A model generated the notes under the pieces. It searched no databases, had not been told where the DNA came from, and worked only from the letters and a program-made list of their open reading frames with translations. A DNA stretch of 64,000 nt, taken from contig NC_134831.1 of the NCBI RefSeq assembly GCF_004210375.1, positions 47,092,035-47,156,034 on the forward strand, read 5' to 3'. This DNA is from Tachypleus tridentatus. Taxonomy: Eukaryota; Arthropoda; Merostomata; Xiphosura; Limulidae. Below are positions 11,599 through 22,854 of this stretch, piece by piece. Both the position numbers and the translations under genes were made by a program. The first letter of the stretch is position 1; each line of letters opens with the position of its first letter.

Positions 11599-13220
11599 TA
11601 GTGGTTCTTAACTTTGTTGGAGGTACTGAACTCCAGAAGTTTCGTACTTGCATTCACTGAACCCTTTGTAATTGGAAAAATAAAATATGATTTTTTCAAA
11701 TTCAAAACATAAGGAGATATTCTACTAGTGCACAAAATGAACCATTCATCAGTTACACACAATATCGCTGTGTTCAAAGAACAAAACATGAATTTCAGAC
11801 AAAAAAACATAACTCAATGAATATTTACTGCAAATCAATGTGACTTTTGCTGTTGCCTTTCAGAGACAAGTTCAGAAATGTGTGGCTTCACCTTAACAAG
11901 TGCCACTCTCATATCATTTTCGCTACAAAGTATGTTCCTTTTCTTCGTTTTTGTGTCTACCATCCTCGAAAAGGATTGCTCGCAAAGATACGTTGTAACA
12001 AACGGTATGAGCATTTCAAGGGCTTTCTTAGCAATAAGCAAGTACGCTACGATTTGGTGACACCAAAACGTTGAGAGCATTGTTGTTCTTTAGCTGGCTC
12101 TGCTAAAGTTCAATGATTTCGTCGAGGTATTCATCATTGACATCTGCTGTCACAACACTAAACGTGAACGGCTGTCTCACCCATGCTGGAAATGGCTCTC
12201 TGGTGGGTAAGTATTCGTAGAGAGATTTTGCGCGTTCATCTAAGTGCATGTCAATTGTTTGCTTCAGTTCTCCGGGTACAGAAATGTCTCCGATTTCAGA
12301 TACATCTTCGATCTTACTTGCACAGTCGTCCAGCAGGGGAAAGTTTGCGAAGCTATCATTTTCTGTTCGTCGTTTCCATAACAGTAGCTTTTTTTGAAAA
12401 GCCTTCAGGTTTTCTTCCGCTTCGATGATGTTGACTCTACCGCCCTGCATCTGTTGATTGAGTGATTGAGAGCATTGAAGATATCGGCCCTTTATGCCAA
12501 ATTGAGAATGAACTCAGATTTTTGGAAGCAATCTGCATGACAATGTTGGTGCTCTCGCAAAAACAGGGCTAATTCCACACGCATGGCAAAAACACGATTC
12601 AGCACCCTTCTCCAGAATAACCACCGAACGTTAGAATGGTACAGAAGTACCTCGAATTCAGAGCCCATTTCATTACACAGCTCTTTGAAGATGCAGTGCT
12701 TCAGGGCACTATTTTGCACAACGTTCACACATTCCACTACAATTTTTAATACTTCTGCCAGTTTTGAAGGCAAGGTTTTGTTGCCAACACATGCCTGTGC
12801 AGAACACAATGTGTTACAATGATGTGTGGTGCATCAGCTTTCACCAGTGCACCAAAATCAGTTTCATCCCAGCATGACTGGAGCTCCGTCCGAACAAACT
12901 GCAGAAACCATATCCCACGAAAGATCGTTGTCTCTGAAGAAGTCATCCACAAGTTTATTCACGTTAGCTCCCTTAGTTGTTGTTGTAAGAAGCTTATAAA
13001 ATAAAATAAAATCTTTTTTTATCTCGTCATTCTTCACATAGCACACGAATAGAACAAGCTGGCTTAGATTGGAAACGTCGGTGGTCTCGAGTTGAAGGCT
13101 GAATTTTGCTGGGCTTGAAATCAGATCAGCAACTACTTGAGCCAAGGTGTCATTGCTCATGTCATCTATTCTGCTGCTGATGGTGTCATTTAAAAGCCTC
13201 ATTGGGATAAATGCTTTGTC
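11599..13220 (-). pseudogene. hAT (Charlie-type) transposon, 3' part, minus orientation
   Basis: On the minus strand it starts inside the transposase (LLNDTISSRIDDMSNDTLA at about 13190) and runs through the same segments as 6985-8076. It then continues into the part missing from the plus copy, 12080-11835, with AKKALEMLIPF and CEQSFSRMVDTKTKKRN, the hAT C-terminal dimerisation motif. The 3' terminal repeat (complement of TAGTGGTTCTTAACTTTG) ends at 11599 beside TTCTAGAC (11591-11598), the reverse complement of the site flanking the plus copy. Frameshifts are present. The 5' terminal repeat and BED finger are absent. Confidence 0.85.
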
Positions 13221-13260
13221 CACTGAGGGGATCGAACTTCTGATTTCAGTGCTACAAATT
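13221..13260 (-). repeat. SINE family 2 fragment
   Basis: The complement contains a B-box-like GTTCGATCCCC preceded by GTAGCACTGAAATCAGAA, matching the head of the 40044 SINE copy. It marks the right edge of the rearranged LINE/hAT block. Confidence 0.45.
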
Positions 13261-13723
13261 GAAAAACGTACATCTATTTAATCAGGAGTCGTTTAATTAG
13301 AAACACCTTAAGAAATAACCAGTCTATTTTCTTGTGATATCAATATTGTTGGATAACTATTAATATCTGCTTTATCTCTTACACCTATGCAGCACAAATG
13401 ATATATTTTATAATGAATTATGTTTCAAGTTAAATTGTGTAACCCTCAGGTGGTTCGTAACTTTAATGGTCTAATTTAGAGCATTCTATACAGGTTTTTA
13501 TTTTTCATAATCTCTGATTATATAATTCAAAAGCTGCTCTTTGTTTCCATCACTGGTATCAGAGTATTGAATTCACAGTTACTCTCTAAATGTACATATA
13601 TCATTGAGTTAGAATTATTACTTCATAGTTGTAATATTAATGACTACATTTCTTTACCAGTGTGCAAAACCTATTGAAAAAGAGGGAGTAAATAACGTTT
13701 CACTTCTTTGAGTTGATTGAAAG

Positions 13724-13854
13724 GACATCGGAAACAATAACAATTCATTGTTCAAGACAGATATAACAAATGAGGAAATTATGCGAAAGTTAAGAACTAT
13801 TGTTTCTGAAGAAAATCCTAAAAAAATATACCAAGATAAAAAAAATTGTCATGG
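13724..13854 (+). pseudogene. PAK-like kinase exon: linker before the kinase domain
   Basis: This exon encodes NEEIMRKLRTIVS then NPKKIYQDKK, matching the segment just before the kinase domain of group I p21-activated kinases, whose family pattern is EEI-x-KLR-x-IVS and DPKKKY. It ends CATGG before a consensus GTAAGT donor (13855-13860). That leaves a phase 2 split codon completed by the next exon to give HGASGTVY. The 5' border is uncertain: an AG at 13722-13723 keeps the frame open, and an alternative lies at 13759-13760. The expected KIGQG of the glycine loop reads KNCHG, so the first glycine is lost. Confidence 0.75.
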
Positions 13855-13996
13855 GTAAGTTTAAAAATAACATGTACCTTAGCAGCTTTTTTCATTTAAA
13901 CTTAAAGAAAAGTATGGAAAACTGAATTGGGTAATTACATTTATTAATATTTGAATTCAAGTTTGAGGTTCTGTATTTGAGTTCGACAGAAGTCTG

Positions 13997-14260
13997 TTTG
14001 TTTGTTTGTTTTTGGAATTTCGCACAAAGCTACTCGAGGGCTATCTGTGCTAGCCGTCCCTAATTTAGCAATGTAAGACTAGAGGGAAGGCAGCTGGTCA
14101 TCACCACCCACCGCCAACTCTTGGGCTACTCTTTTACCAACGAATAGTGGGATTGACCGTCACATTATACACCCTCACGGCTGGGAGGGCGAGCATGTTT
14201 AGCGACCCGCGACCCTCGGATTACGAGTCGCACGCCTTACGCGCTTGGCCATGCCAGGCC
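13997..14260 (-). repeat. tRNA-derived SINE (family 1) in a PAK intron
   Basis: On the minus strand it has the complete head, body and GCACAGATAGCC...GTAGCTTTGTGCG tail with a (CAAA)n end. The target duplication CGACA[G/A]AAGTCTG occurs at 13984-13996 and 14261-14273, with one mismatch. It lies in the first intron between recognised PAK exons. Confidence 0.9.
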
Positions 14261-14273
14261 CGACAAAAGTCTG

Positions 14274-15229
14274 AATTTAAAGTATGAACGCTAACAATTT
14301 TGTGGAAGGTTGCAGAATGGTATTGCAACTTAAAGTTAAATTTGTACTCGGTAATAAAATATTCAAATTAAAACTTTATTTTTGGAACATAGTACTAATC
14401 TATAATTAATTAGTTGGTATTATTTTGCCTTAACCATATCACTTCATTAATCAGTTATTTATTTATTTTTTTAACTATATGTTAAAGTATGACATTTTTT
14501 TTAAATTCTTGTTGTAGGTTCATTTTTTGAAAACTTTTCAGTTGAAGGAATATATAACGTTAAGCTAATTATTTTGTATATTTCACATAACAAATTCCTT
14601 CTATCTCCTTCAAATTCCTTTACACAGCAGACCACAAAATTATGTATCATTATTCTGCTAAAATTCAAAGCAAGGGTTTATTAAATATCATTATACAGGC
14701 TACTCAAGTACGGCAACTTCATAATACTTCAAACTTTGATAATATTTCACTTCCTTCTTTTGTGTTTGGATAAAAAAATCACTTGGGATGTAAACATGTT
14801 AGTATGCATAAGAAATGTGTAATAGTCCAAACTGAAAGCTACCAGTTGATTTATTATTTTATTATTATAATGATTTAATTATTACAAACTGTAAATGTAT
14901 ACCTATCTTTTTTCATTGCTTTGACTCTTTTCATAATATTATTACACTATATGTGATACAAAGGATAGTTGTATAGGCTGATTAACTCATTGGTATTGAA
15001 AATATGATTGACTTTAAAATATACAAATGTTCAACATTAGAAATATCTTGCCCTTTTCTGATATATGAAGGAAATAAATTTAGTTAAAAGTGAGCAGTGT
15101 GATTCATTTTATCCAAATACAGCTAATACATTTTTCATCAACAAAACTTTGCATTACAAAAATAACTAGTCCCAGCAAAAATAGTTGCATTGTTCAAAAA
15201 GTGTTATAAATTATTCGATATTTCGATGT
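14274..15229. other. intronic AT-rich sequence
   Basis: No gene, RNA or clear repeat was identified. The position between two PAK-like exons makes it intronic sequence by inference. Confidence 0.4.
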
Positions 15230-15570
15230 AAAAGGGGTTGGTTGATTTAGTGTTTTACGGCACAGAGCAGCTTGGCTATCTGCACCAAACGTCCGGTAAT
15301 AAGGTAAAAGTAAATTCAGTAAAATTCATAAAAGGAAATTAAGGTAGAACAAAACAAAGTAAAAAAAATAAATAAATAGCATAAAACCAATGTTTACATC
15401 TAGTCTACAACGTCAAGAGTAAAAACTACAGTAATTCAAGTTGTAAAGGACTTTCTGTAGAGACTGTAATAATCATAACTCGCCAGGAAGACTAACAGGT
15501 AAGTATAAAAACCACAGTCACCTGAAGTTGGCCTTTCCAGTCCTGGTTTCGAGTTACTTAATGTTATGGC
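15230..15570 (-). mobile_element. 3' end fragment of an RNase H-type LINE
   Basis: It shares CACCTGAAGTTGGCCTTTCC and the neighbouring CCAGGAAGACT with the LINE 3' regions at 25480-26111 and 46680-47304. Its outer end on the minus strand reads GCAGATAGCC then GCTCTGTGCCGTAAAACAC. It is non-coding and heavily diverged. Confidence 0.55.
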
Positions 15571-16038
15571 CAGTTTCTAATTCCAAAAGGGGAAATTGTG
15601 AAATTATGAGGAATACAATTATAAAAATTACAGCATAGAAAGACATCATTTCCACGTGAACTTTTACAGTACATTTGACCACACACAGGGTTACAACGTT
15701 TGTAGAGCAAAGTAAGCCATAATGTAATTAGCGTTGTTATGTTTAAAAGCATACATTCATTACAAAAAAGGTTTAATTCATGCATGTAGACTTAGCTGAA
15801 TTACTGTATTAAAGGTTTAAAACTAACATTATATAATGAATGCATTTTGAATGCAACAGAAGAACAGAATTACTGTATAATAGTGTTCCACATAACAAAA
15901 ATATAAGGTTAGAAACATGTAATAACCCATTATTTTTTGTAAAGGCACAATAATTTTATTGCAAGAATATGGTAACGTCTTTGTACCACTTAACCAACAC
16001 ACCAGAGATTTTAATGATATTTTCTTTTATTGTTTCAG

Positions 16039-16213
16039 TGCTTCAGGAACTGTTTATAAGGCAATAGAAATAGGTACTGGGATTAAGCAAATAAATTTAT
16101 CCCAGAAACCTGAAAATGAACTCTTCATTATTGAAATCCTGGAATTATGGAAACATAAACGCCAAGACCTAATGAACTACTTTGATGCTTATTTTGTGGG
16201 TAATGAACTCTGG
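16039..16213 (+). pseudogene. PAK-like kinase exon: glycine loop to hinge
   Basis: The exon follows TTTATTGTTTCAG and encodes ASGTVYKAIEIGTG, IKQINLSQKP, FIIEILELWKH and NYFDAYFVGNELW. This parallels the N-lobe of PAK kinases (ASGTVYTA, VAIKQMNL, NEILVM, NYLDSYLVGDELW). Relative to the family it lacks four residues immediately before the IKQ (the QEVA of TGQEVAIK), so the strand carrying the catalytic lysine is shortened though the lysine itself remains. The alpha-C glutamate (EIL) is kept. The donor is GTGTTC at 16214, a weak GT site. All 58 codons are open and in phase with both neighbouring exons. It may be a diverged paralogue or a unitary/duplicated pseudogene; it has introns, so it is not a processed copy. 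Confidence 0.85.
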
Positions 16214-16694
16214 GTGTTCATATTTTACTTTCTATTTTATTTATAATTTGACATGTTATAATGTGTAAGTTAAGATACTGTCTTTGTTAAATTAATTTGT
16301 TTAATTTTAAGCAACATGACAGGTTTAAGAAAACTTTTACATGTCACTTTCACAAATCTGTGTTTTTCTTAATTTTGATTATAAATAATAGTTTTAGTGC
16401 AAGGATTGTGAGTTGCAGTCACGTTTACTTCAGATACAATAATTTTTAATTCATTACATATGTATATTTGAAATGACTATATCCTTGTATACTGTGCTCC
16501 TACAACTACATTATCTCTCACCAGCATATGGTTTATCTGTAACACTCTTTAGTTTATACCATTGATTTGTTCATCTTCCCTGTATGTTAGGTTAACATAA
16601 TTTTATGTATAGTTGTTGAAAAGTTGAGTTTGTTTAATTGTTAGTAGCTCACATGATACATTCAAATACAGCATATTAGGAAAAGCTATAAGCA

Positions 16695-16830
16695 ATAAAA
16701 ATGTTTCTCAGAATGGATGTTATGGGTATTAACACTTTTATTGACTTTTATTTATCAATAAAAGTGTTAATACCTATACCAGCTGCTCTGAGATACATTT
16801 TTTATTTCAAGTGGGTTTATCGTTATCAAG
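16695..16830. mobile_element. 136 bp Penelope-like short insert with a 20-bp hairpin
   Basis: It is bounded by the 11-base direct repeat AGCTATAAGCA (16684-16694 and 16831-16841). Inside, GGTATTAACACTTTTATTGA (16725-16744) is perfectly complementary to 16755-16774, with a 10-base loop. The right edge CAAGTGGGTTTATCGTTATC matches the right edge of the insert at 1366-2344, and the sizes agree (about 134 and 136 bp). It lies in the intron between PAK-like exons. Confidence 0.6.
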
Positions 16831-17325
16831 AGCTATAAGCATTGTTTAGTATGTGATACAATAAATACTAAATAATCAATTTCTTACATAAAATACAATC
16901 CTACTTAATTTTTTATAACTGTTAGGAACCAGATCAGAGATTTAGTCACCAATTATATAAAAGAATGTACTTGAAAATTCTTTATCAGTTTTAAAAATGA
17001 GAATTAGAAACAGAAAGTGTTCCTAGGTAATTAGTTCTTCTTCAACATTGTTAAGATTGAATTTGTAATTTTTTTTTTCCTGTGAACCACACATCTTTAT
17101 AAATAATAAAATTCTAACTTTTAAAGAATTCTAGAGAACTGTTGTTACTCTATTTCTTACTTTGCAAATAAATTGTTTGAAATATTTTGGTATGAATATT
17201 TTTTTTAGAAAAATGATTACTGACAGAATCCTAAATCAGGAAGTAAAAATTATTCTGTTTTATTAGTATGTATGATTTTATTAAAGAACAAAATGTAAGT
17301 TAAAATTTAAACTTTGTTTGTTTAG

Positions 17326-17418
17326 GTTGTAATGAAGTATTTATTAGGTGGGTCTTTGACTGATGTTGTGACCAAAGTTTGTATGAATGAAGGTGAAATA
17401 TCAGCAGTTTGTAGAAAA
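17326..17418 (+). pseudogene. PAK-like kinase exon: hinge and alpha-D/E region
   Basis: The exon follows TTTGTTTAG and ends before a consensus GTATGT donor. Its 31 codons read [18 protein letters not shown] then [12 protein letters not shown], closely matching the family's [18 protein letters not shown] and MDEGQIAAVCRE. Phase 0 at its start agrees with the preceding exon. The next exons, carrying the HRDIKSDN catalytic loop and DFG, were searched for by eye up to 24 kb and not found. The locus is therefore truncated or has a very long intron. Confidence 0.88.
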
Positions 17419-18018
17419 GTATGTTGGATTGATTGTTCTCAATAGATATGTTTTACAGAAGAGATCTGGTGATTGTATTTTACTGAAAACTGTAGAATGA
17501 TTATTTAATTTCCTTGCCAGAACTCTGTCACCTAAGTAATAAAAATGGGTGCTTCCACTAACTTTCACTTTAGAGTGATAAAGAATAATTATATATAACA
17601 TTTCAGCCAGTAATAGTGTAATTACATCTAAACTTGATGAAGTTATCACATAGTGTAAACTCTGTGTAGTTACTTCTTGATTTACAAGAAGTTTCACCTC
17701 CAATGCATTTTCTGGAAACACACTTTCATCGAGGCTACAAATTTTTTTATTAATTTACCATTTACCATACTGATGTTCCATCTTCCCTAATATCTCACCA
17801 ACACTTCCTTGATTTCTTGATGAAATAATTTCCCTTGTTCTTCCCTAAAGGCACCAAGATTTTAAGGGAAATAGTCAATATGTGAGTGTAAAAAATGAAC
17901 TTTCAAGCTCATAATCCAACCCATCTATTTGAATTTATCAAGCATGTTACTGACATAATTTTGTTTGCTGTTATTTCCTAGAAATTTGTCAATAACATTT
18001 TTATAGGTAATCCATGCC
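17419..18018. other. AT-rich sequence after the last PAK-like exon
   Basis: No further kinase motif or transposon end was recognised. Confidence 0.4.
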
Positions 18019-18136
18019 TTTTTTTCATCACAACAGGATGACAACTGGAATGATTTGTGAAGATCCATAGATTAGTCTTTTTTTCATCACAACAGGATGA
18101 CAACTGGAATGATTTGTGAAGATCCATAGATTAGTC
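18019..18136. repeat. 59-bp direct tandem duplication
   Basis: The unit starting TTTTTTTCATCACAACAGGA and ending AGATCCATAGATTAGTC occurs twice with no difference seen, about 18019-18077 and 18078-18136. It lies just upstream of the dead reverse transcriptase. Confidence 0.85.
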
Positions 18137-19760
18137 TCTCCTTTACCCCACACTATTCTGGTGGAAGGTAAAATCTATCACTAACACTCAATCCAATATT
18201 AGCTTATCCAAAATCAAATGCAATAACACTACAGCCACTACAGATAAGAAACAAGCCCATTTATTTGCTGATTACTTAAACAGTTTTGTCACACTGAATA
18301 TCCTGTCATTCCAATTAATACACTCACTCATGTTAACCAATTCGTAAACACCAACCTGGCCCTCTTCACATCATGGTTCCCTGTTGAAAATAATCAATTC
18401 AACTAACCCTGCGAGATATATACATGCCCAATATCTTTAATGGAAATTAAACTGCTGGTAAAGAAAGTTAAACGTAAGGGACCTGGTGAAGATGGCATTA
18501 TTGATATTGTACTAATAAACCTCTCTGACTTTAATCTAAATCATTTAGTATCAATATTTAATCTCTCCATTTTATCTGGACACTACTTTAAAGCTTGGAA
18601 ATCAGTTACTATTAAGGTAATATTTAAGAAAGATAACGACCTTATCAACCCCTGTAACAACAGATTGATTAGTCTACTCAACACCCACGGCAAACTTATG
18701 GAAAAAGCGATAACTGAAAACATTAATTTTTAACTGCAATCCAATAAAATTCTAAGTAACAACCAAAATGCTGGTAGAAGAAACAGGCAAACAATAGACT
18801 ATCTCATTAGGCTTACAGAATCTGTTTTCCATGGCTTTAATTGCAAACAATCCACAGTAGCCACTTTTATCAACATTCAAAAAGCTTTTGATTCAGTTTG
18901 ACACAATGGCCTTGGGTGTAAAACACACACTATTGGTTTATCACCCCAATTAATCCAATAGATATCAAGTTTTATCACCAATCATTCAGCTAAGGTCAAA
19001 ATTCACAAATCAGTGTCCAACCCTTTCAGCTTAATTACCAGAGTACCCCATGGATCAGTACTTAGCCCAGTCCTTTACATCTGTATTAAAGATATAACCT
19101 TTCCTCCTCAACACATTAATAATATTACAATGTGTTGACAACACAGCCATATGGGGCACTTCCAATAACCCACATGCTGCAACAGACAAGTCCAAATGAT
19201 GCTCAACACTGTATCATTATGATGTAACAAGTGGCGTGTTGCCCTGAATCCTACTGAAACACAAGCCATACTATTCCGTCAAAAAAGTAAACAAAGTAAG
19301 GAAATAAGTTAAGGACATTAAATTATGCCTCAACAATATTAACATCAACTTTACCAAAACCATTAAATTTTTAAGTCTAACATTTTTTGCAGAAATTATC
19401 ATGGAAGAAACACTTCAACATTATAAGTAAAACCAGTACTAGAATCAACTTTCTAAAATGCATTAGTGAACCAAGCAAAGGCTGCACAGCTGAAACCATT
19501 CTAACTATCTATAAACCACACAACAGAGCCCTTTTTGAGTATGGCAGTACTGCTACTTGTGACATGACTGATCATCTTTATTCAACACTACAGAACCTCC
19601 AAAATACGGTTATCAAAATTGCATTCAGACTACCAAACTACCATCCATTGATCTATCTTGACTCACTGATTGAACTACCTCTTCTGCAGGGCTGATTTAT
19701 TAAACTTGCCTCCAAATATTACAAACATACACAGAGTTAAACAACATGTTTAGCAAAAAA
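18137..19760 (+). pseudogene. non-LTR retrotransposon reverse transcriptase, degenerate
   Basis: Plus-strand pieces are 18440-18733 (VKRKGPGEDGI, then FKAWKSVTIKVIFKK), about 18880-18905 (FINIQKAFDSVWHNGL), about 19030-19150 (VPHGSVLSPVLY, and CVDNTAIW where FADD is expected) and 19387-19695 (LSWKKHFN, LFEYGSTATCD). These follow the order of Jockey/CR1-like reverse transcriptases from fingers to connection. The polymerase DD is damaged and stops are frequent. An A run at 19757-19768 may be the 3' tail. Confidence 0.75.
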
Positions 19761-19769
19761 AAAAAAAAC

Positions 19770-20839
19770 AATCTTCTTCTGAGCTAAATATATCTTCCCT
19801 TTCAATGTGATATATAACCACACTACTATTATTACATACTAATAATCATTCTCCTGTTTACAGCTCTGGGTACTGGAGAGGTAGAATATTAGGTAACTGC
19901 CCAGTGAAAGTGGTTTTCTTTGGGTACTTCAGTTTCCCCCACAATCAATTTCTTTGCCATTGGATTTATAGATCCCCAGCACCACGACAATATAAGGATC
20001 TCTTTTTCTTCCTACTCTGTTTCTCATTTACTGTTATTATTATTTCACTTGACCTTAATCTGTGGGGCTGAAAAGAAGCAAATGTTTCTGATGTTCACCT
20101 GGTTGTTCTGCAAGACCCTTCATAGCTTGAGAGATATTAAACCAAAATTACTGCCAAGTAGGACTGAATTGGATTTTTTCATCTTTCCTCACTATCTCCT
20201 CAAACTGTTTATTGGAAGTGAATCTTCTGCTCTGAAGCCCAACAGAAATCACTTCTTTAAGATTCACTTTTAAAAGAGCTTGAAATTGCCCACATAGATG
20301 CTTGAAACAGAATTTCCAAAAGTTTTATCTAGTTGTATAATTGGTTGGAGGAGAGTAGAATCTGACTCTGTGTTGTTCCTGTTCATTTTCAATGTTCTCA
20401 ACTACATTGTCAATCAATGAATCCTCAGCTTTTGTCACAGAATGAATTTCATGTTCATTCCTCCTGTAACTCTTTGCTGGCTTTCCTCAGACTAACATCT
20501 TCAACATTTTAAATTATCCCAGAAAATTTACTGTTATATTCCATCTTGGCTTGATCACTGATAGGTGTAAATTATTTTTCTCAAAAGTGATATGAATCTA
20601 GATGATGGATCTCAGAGTTTTGCACAAGAAGTGGATGATATGGATCATGGAGTATGATTTCAATTTTTCTGCAAGTCCATTGGCAGATGGTCCTGAGTTC
20701 ATTTGAACTTCCACACCACCAACATCTGTGTTTCCAAGATCCACGATTACTGCTTAGTAGGTGTTCCTCAGAGAGGAATCAGTCTCCTGTGAGACGGCCA
20801 TCTGGTGCGAGATGCCTCTTTTAACCTCTTTGTGTTGCT
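19770..20839. other. unassigned sequence
   Basis: There is one open stretch (19920-20273) without recognisable domains. Nothing else could be supported. Confidence 0.35.
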
Positions 20840-21560
20840 ACTGTCAAGTCAAGTTTGACATTTTTCAAGGTATCTTGTACAGTTTCCAAACACTTTATAG
20901 AATCTGTACACACTTCTGAAGACTGCATCAGTATTTAGGAATTCTTTGATGTTTTCAAAACGGTTTTTTGCAGCAAGGACTAAGTGATGGTTGTGGCAGT
21001 ATACATTGATCAACTCAGGTTTCAGGGTATTCAGTTTTGTTGCAATGCCAGTTTTGAGTTCCACCATCATATTACATCTATTACTACCAAAGTTTATAAA
21101 TTAGTCCAATTTTACAGCTTCCTCAAAATTCTTTTTGTCTCTCATTTCCCATTGTCCACTTGCATATATTTTAGAAAGTCTACATTCACTTCACTATCAC
21201 CATCAACTTACTTCACACAGAGGGTCAGGAATTTCTCGTTGGCACTTTTGTTGGCCTCATCAGTTATTATCGCATAGGCTGGACTTGCACTAACATGCTA
21301 CTTCAAAGATTCTTTAATATTGGTAGACATGGCTGCCATCAACTCATCAACACTAGTTTAACTGCTGAAGATAGCATGCTTGCCTTGACTTAGGCATGCA
21401 GGAATGGGGCTTTATGAATTTTGTTTTTGCAAAGTTAATCAATTCTTTGTAGACTGATATGTGTGAAATGCTATATTTCACCAGAAAGTGTAATAGTTTG
21501 CTCGCACATACAACAGCATCAAATTCATGGAGCTTAGGGGAATTCTGTCTCATAATGGTT
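20840..21560 (-). pseudogene. hAT-like transposase remnant
   Basis: Minus-strand segments include 21353-21553 and 20849-21070 (VYCHNHHLVLAAKNRFENI, matching the CH-x-LALA pattern of hAT/ZNF862-like transposases). Between them AYAIITDEANKS (about 21250) resembles the catalytic-aspartate region. No terminal repeats or target duplication were found, and the frame is interrupted. Confidence 0.6.
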
Positions 21561-22725
21561 TTTGTATGTTGAGCTGAGTGCCACTTTTTGTGCTGTTAAG
21601 ATAGTTGATGATCTATGTTTTCAAGTTTTAAACTTTTGCACCCTTATTTATCCACACACTACTACTATTCAAACCAAATGTGTTATGTTTATGACACAGT
21701 TTACAAAACATTACAACCATCTTCGGAGATGATCTGGACAGATGACTCAGATGAAGGTACTCACAGCTGGGTTTCTGTCACTGCAAATAGATAAGAATAT
21801 TGTAATGTTAATTGCAGTCAAATTGGATTATTTTATTACAAAAAATATGGCTCATTCAAAATTGAAGCTTCCCACTTACATGAAGTAAAATGTCATAAAA
21901 AAATAGAAAAGATGTACAAATGTTGAACTTTCAAAGACATTTAGGCACAGTAAACCATACACAGACTACTTTTCTCCAGACAGAACTGTTATGTTTTTCA
22001 AACATAATTAGGAAATGAAATAGAAATGTTTGCCAACCATTAAAAAGAAACAACAAACAAAATTTTTTTGGATAGCCTAAGTTTTATCTCAGTGACTAAA
22101 ATATATTTTACTTAGTCTATGACAACTAGACGTATTACTATAGAGTTTACATTGCAAATTATTTTTATGTGTCTTGTTCATGCAAATCTAGGTAAAAATG
22201 GTCCATGAAAACTTATTTATTTTGTCAAATACTAAAATAGTTGTCACTATGAAACTTTATTGATTTAAAAGATGGTTCATGTATGATTCTGCCAGAGCAA
22301 AACAGCAACAACAAATGAAAAATAATATAGGTTCACATGTTTTTCCTATGCGAAAGAATTTGATGCAATGGTTTGATTTGAAAATCTTAGCCCACTAATT
22401 TTCAAGCTGCTTTAACTTTTTTTTAACAGATGGCATAATGCCTTACCAATATGTACAATTTTTATGAAACTAAGAAACAGTATGATGTTGTCAAAGTGAA
22501 TTTCTTTTATTACAGTTAGCACACAGTATGGTCTATTGGTGGTCAGGTAACCAGAACTTCAGGCAATTTCATTTTTAACACAGCTGATGTCTTCAGTTTT
22601 GCTTTCACGGTTCGTGAACACTTTCAAATTCCATTTGTAACCAGAAGATGAGCTAGGGATGTCTGAATGTTTTTACTTCTTTCTTGTGTTAAATAAAAGT
22701 TTTCTGTATTCATGCCAGCCAATTA
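21561..22725. other. AT-rich spacer, nothing recognised
   Basis: No coding similarity, RNA gene or repeat border was identified. Confidence 0.35.
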
Positions 22726-22726
22726 T

Positions 22727-22776
<50 letters not shown>
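22726..22776. repeat. (CT)n(TA)n microsatellite
   Basis: A run of TC dinucleotides passes directly into a run of TA dinucleotides. A SINE family 1 tail fragment (GCAGATAGCTCTCATGTAGC) follows at about 22812-22850. Confidence 0.9.
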
Positions 22777-22854
22777 ATCAACTCATTTCTAGTGGATTAG
22801 AAGGACAAAGTGCAGATAGCTCTCATGTAGCTTTGTGTGAAATTCAAAATAAAC

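Noticed and set aside
12583-12822. Plus-strand open frame with CFRALFCTTFTHST
   Set aside because: Shadow of the minus-strand hAT transposase.
6303-13220. Two independent hAT insertions in opposite orientation
   Set aside because: Each terminal repeat occurs once only, the two flanking 8-mers are the same site in opposite orientation, and the LINE frame resumes exactly across it. One insertion plus rearrangement is the simpler explanation.
20130-20160. LRDIKPKLL, resembling a kinase catalytic loop that could complete the PAK gene
   Set aside because: The surrounding residues do not resemble a kinase, the catalytic Asp context is wrong for PAK (HRDIKSDN), and no splice sites frame it.
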